A stretch of 8,428 nucleotides of DNA from Pseudoalteromonas rubra (GTDB lineage: Bacteria; Pseudomonadota; Gammaproteobacteria; Enterobacterales; Alteromonadaceae): NCBI RefSeq assembly GCF_000238295.3, contig NZ_AHCD03000042.1, positions 1 to 8,428 of the forward strand, read 5' to 3'. Below the pieces are notes generated by a model. The model did not search any database. It was not told the origin of the DNA and saw only the letters and a list, made by a program, of their open reading frames with translations. This document shows, one piece after another, positions 5,661 to 8,428 of this stretch (positions are counted from its first letter, which is position 1; the number at the start of each line of letters is the position of its first letter). A program made the position numbers and the translations under genes.

Positions 5661-8428
5661 CAACAGCAAAATACTCAGGTGCGCGCTAAAGTCACGCCCA
5701 GAGTCGCATCGGGTATCGCGCCGCTGTCTTTTGCCCAGCAGCGCCTGTGGTTTATTGATCAGCTCCATAAGGGCTCGGCGCAGTATAATATGCCAGCTGC
5801 CTTTGATGTCAGCGGTATGCTGGATCTGACAGTGGTGGAAGCGGTGTTACAAACCATCATTGACCGCCACGAAGTGCTTAAAACCGTTTATCGTGATGGC
5901 GAGCAGGGCGCGGAGCAGCTGATCCGTCGGGACGCCCGCTTTACCCTCAGTTATGACGATGTGCGGATGTGCAACGAAGCGCAGCAGCAACAGGCCATCG
6001 CCACAGCCATGACGCAACAGCTTAATCAGCCGTTTGATCTGACCCGCGACGTGATGATCCGTGCCGGGTATATTCAGACTGCAGACAACGAAGGGGTGTT
6101 GCTGTTCAACATGCACCACATTGCCTCCGATGGCTGGTCGATGCAGGTCTTGATTAAAGAATTTGTCCAGCTGTATCAGGCATACAGTCAGAAGCAAAGT
6201 AATCCACTGGCCCCTTTGGCCATTCAGTACGCGGATTATGCGCAGTGGCAACGGGATTACCTCAGTGATGCGGTGCTTGAACAGCAGCTTGAGTACTGGC
6301 AGCTGCAACTGGCAGATGTCCCGCCGGTACACAGTTTACCGCTGGACTATTCGCGTCCGGACATTAAACAACATCAGGGAGCCCAGGTTAAAAGCACGCT
6401 GAGCAAAGAAGTCGCACAGGGGCTGGCTGCGCTGGCTAAGGCCGAGGGGCTGACGCCGTTTATGCTCCTTCATGGCGCTTTGTCTTTGCTGTTATCGCGC
6501 CACAGTAATGCCCGGGATATCGTCATTGGTACGCCGGTGGCCAACCGCATGCAGGCCGAGCTGGAGCCGTTAATTGGGTTTTTCGTCAATACCTTAGTTC
6601 TGAATGTTAATACCGCTCAGGCAACCCTGGCGGAGTATCTGGCACACGTTAAAGCCGTCCATCTGGGCGCGCAGTCAAACCAGGATGTGCCGTTCGAGCA
6701 GCTGGTTGAGCAGCTGAATGTACCGCGCAGCACGGCGCACACACCGCTGTTTCAGGTGATGCTGACGACCCGCACCGATTATGGTCTGACCGGAGAAGTC
6801 GAAGACAGTGCCTGGTCGCTGGGTGGGGCTCAGCTGAGTCCCCGCAGTGATGGCTCGGTCGTTGCCAAGTTTGACCTGGATGTAAATATGGCGTTGAGCG
6901 AGGCCGGGGTTGAGCTGTGCTGGACCTATGACACGGCCTTGTTCAGCGAAGCACATATTGACACCCTTAATCGTCACCTGGGTACTTTACTGACGACGCT
7001 GACACACAGCGACAGTGAGAGCTTGCTCACGCAGGCACCGGGCACTCTGACCTTGCTTTCTGATACAGAGCAGCAGGCCTTGCTGGTATCACCAAACCAG
7101 AGCGAACAAAATTATGATGCCACACTGAGCATTCATCAGGCCTTTGAGCAACAGGCTGCGGCAGCACCCAAAGCAACCGCCCTGGTGTTCCAGAACCAAT
7201 CCATTAGTTACGCCGAGCTAAACCAGCAGGCTAATCAGCTGGCCCATTACCTGCTGAGTGAGCAGCACATCACACCAGGGACCCTGATTGGGGTATGCAG
7301 CAGCCGCTCGGTAGAGATGGTGGTGAGCATACTGGCGATACTCAAAGCCGGTGGCGCGTATGTGCCACTGGACCCGAATTACCCGGCCAGTCGCCTGAGC
7401 TATATGGCGGTTGATGCTGGCCTGAAGCAAGTAATTGGATATGGCAGTGGTCTTGCAGTAGCCCAGAGCCTGATGAGCGAACAGGCAGGCACCGCCATAG
7501 ATATTGCGGGCCTTGAGTTGGATGATTATCCGCTGCACAACCCCGCTCTGGATGAGGTTAGCAGTGACAGTCTGGCTTATGTGATTTATACCTCAGGCTC
7601 AACGGGTCAGCCCAAAGGCGTGCTGACCCCACATCGTGCGGTACAGCGTCTTATTAGCACGCCGCATTTTATGACGCTGGACAGCGACACGGTATTCCTG
7701 CACAGCGCCAACATTGCCTTTGATGCGGCAACCATAGAGCTGTGGGGACCTTTACTCAATGGCGGACGTTGTGTGCTGTATCCGCAGGACCAGCTGGACA
7801 TTCATGCACTCAATACACTGATTGATAGTCAGGCCATTAATAGTATGTGGCTGACGGCCGGTTTGTTCAGTGAGTGGAGCCACCACTGTGACGGTCGTAC
7901 TTCTCTGCGTTATGTACTGGCTGGCGGCGACATAGTCCACGGCGCTGATGTGATGCGGGTGCAGCAGGCATTACCGCAGGCACAAGTCATCAACGGCTAT
8001 GGTCCGACGGAAAACACCACCTTCAGCTGTTGTTACGCGATACCGACATTACATGAAAGTCAGGATATTGCCATTGGTACGCCGCTGAATGGCGATCAGG
8101 CCCTGGTGCTGAGTGATGACCTGAGCCTGGTACCGTATGGCAGTGTGGGTGAATTGTGTGTAGGTGGCGACGGTCTTGCACTGGGTTATCTGAATCAACC
8201 TGAGCTGACGGCCGAGCGCTTTATTGACAATCCATTTTATGACTCTGAGGTGGCAGGCAGCTCGAAACGCTTGTATCGCACCGGCGATTTAGTGCGCTAC
8301 CTGGCCGATGGCAACCTGGCCTTCGTGGGTCGTGCCGACGACCAAATTAAAATTCGCGGTTTCCGGGTTGAGCTGGGCGAGATAGCTCAGCAGTTAAGCC
8401 GCCAGACACAAGTAGACAGTGCACTGGT
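5493..8428 (+). CDS. NRPS gene: TubC-type docking domain, C3, A3 (3' end outside window)
   Basis: The ATG at 5493 is preceded by TAAGAAG at 5480-5486 and opens a frame free of stops to the window end (978 codons plus two bases). Residues 1-54 match the TubC_N docking domain pattern (LIIELEKQGVSFYLDNGKL, then ITPQIAAQVKQNKAALIEFL). A Gln-rich linker runs to about residue 76. C3 starts at PLSFAQQRLWF (residue 77) and has HHIASDG at residues 208-214. A3 begins near residue 546, with its P-loop at about 699-709 and A7/A8 present. The window ends just after A8, so A9, A10 and the PCP are not visible. The protein should accept a peptidyl chain from the PCP at the end of the preceding gene and add one more Val-like residue. 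The reading frame is intact, unlike the upstream gene. C3-A3 is a near copy of C2-A2. Confidence 0.93.
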   Translation, partial: MNTIKKLIIELEKQGVSFYLDNGKLKSKARQGAITPQIAAQVKQNKAALIEFLASEQQQNTQVRAKVTPRVASGIAPLSFAQQRLWFIDQLHKGSAQYNMPAAFDVSGMLDLTVVEAVLQTIIDRHEVLKTVYRDGEQGAEQLIRRDARFTLSYDDVRMCNEAQQQQAIATAMTQQLNQPFDLTRDVMIRAGYIQTADNEGVLLFNMHHIASDGWSMQVLIKEFVQLYQAYSQKQSNPLAPLAIQYADYAQWQRDYLSDAVLEQQLEYWQLQLADVPPVHSLPLDYSRPDIKQHQGAQVKSTLSKEVAQGLAALAKAEGLTPFMLLHGALSLLLSRHSNARDIVIGTPVANRMQAELEPLIGFFVNTLVLNVNTAQATLAEYLAHVKAVHLGAQSNQDVPFEQLVEQLNVPRSTAHTPLFQVMLTTRTDYGLTGEVEDSAWSLGGAQLSPRSDGSVVAKFDLDVNMALSEAGVELCWTYDTALFSEAHIDTLNRHLGTLLTTLTHSDSESLLTQAPGTLTLLSDTEQQALLVSPNQSEQNYDATLSIHQAFEQQAAAAPKATALVFQNQSISYAELNQQANQLAHYLLSEQHITPGTLIGVCSSRSVEMVVSILAILKAGGAYVPLDPNYPASRLSYMAVDAGLKQVIGYGSGLAVAQSLMSEQAGTAIDIAGLELDDYPLHNPALDEVSSDSLAYVIYTSGSTGQPKGVLTPHRAVQRLISTPHFMTLDSDTVFLHSANIAFDAATIELWGPLLNGGRCVLYPQDQLDIHALNTLIDSQAINSMWLTAGLFSEWSHHCDGRTSLRYVLAGGDIVHGADVMRVQQALPQAQVINGYGPTENTTFSCCYAIPTLHESQDIAIGTPLNGDQALVLSDDLSLVPYGSVGELCVGGDGLALGYLNQPELTAERFIDNPFYDSEVAGSSKRLYRTGDLVRYLADGNLAFVGRADDQIKIRGFRVELGEIAQQLSRQTQVDSAL
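5721..7050 (+). other. Condensation domain C3, LCL type
   Basis: This is near-identical in DNA to C2 at a constant offset of 3646 bases. HHIASDG is at 6114-6134. Only a few residues differ from C2, for example GTLDL/GMLDL, TSDVM/TRDVM, QIADN/QTADN and DYPRP/DYSRP. It is predicted to accept an L-configured peptidyl donor from PCP2. Confidence 0.87.
5724..8428 (+). repeat. Long direct repeat, copy 2 (C3-A3 unit)
   Basis: Partner of 2078-4912. Homology begins abruptly at the CTGTCTTTTGCCCAGCAG sequence that opens the C domain, and it is still continuing at the window end. Confidence 0.93.
7128..8428 (+). other. Adenylation domain A3, predicted Val-type, truncated by window end
   Basis: Motifs A1 to A8 are present in one frame, with the P-loop at 7587-7619, FDAATIELW, NGYGPTENTT, GELCVGGDGLALGYL, YRTGDL and GRADDQIKIRGF. 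Nine of the ten pocket residues can be read and equal those of A1 and A2; the A10 Lys lies beyond the window. Confidence 0.85.

Noticed and set aside
1..8428. CRISPR array suggested by the repetitive content
   Set aside because: The repeats are kilobase-long coding modules plus one tandem pair, with no short repeats spaced by unique spacers.

Overview
The window is the interior of a non-ribosomal peptide synthetase (NRPS) locus, coding on the plus strand throughout. GC-leaning codon use in the modules, LCL-type condensation domains and a TubC-type docking domain fit a Gram-negative host. A marine gammaproteobacterium (Alteromonadales-like) is my guess, at low confidence, because no housekeeping gene is present to anchor it.

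Layout. Bases 1-5447 are the 3' part of one NRPS gene whose start lies before the window: tail of a C domain, A1, PCP1, C2, A2, PCP2, then a short acidic C-terminus and TAA. As given, this gene is cut into three frames by two lesions. One is a one-base insertion at 1261/1262 inside A1 (motif A6). The other is a 130-nt imperfect tandem duplication (3601-3730 and 3731-3860) inside A2. After a 45-nt gap with a plausible ribosome binding site, a second NRPS gene starts at ATG 5493: TubC-like N-terminal docking domain, C3, A3. It is open to the last base and its 3' end is outside the window.

How it works together. All three A domains give the same specificity code as I align it (D-A-I-W-L-G-G-T-F, plus the A10 Lys in A1 and A2), close to known valine codes. 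C2 and C3 look like LCL condensation domains and no epimerase is present, so the visible part would add three consecutive L-Val-like residues. The chain would pass from PCP2 of the first protein to C3 of the second through the acidic tail and the docking domain.

The main structural feature is repetition. The C-A unit at 2078-4912 recurs at 5724-8428, and the A region at 1-about 1713 recurs at 3272-about 5113. The copies differ mostly at silent sites in a mosaic pattern that suggests gene conversion. PCPs, linkers and the docking domain are not homogenised. Both window ends fall inside repeats and both lesions lie inside repeats, so misassembly or sequencing error is a serious alternative to real gene decay. 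No RNA gene, mobile element, CRISPR or terminator was seen.
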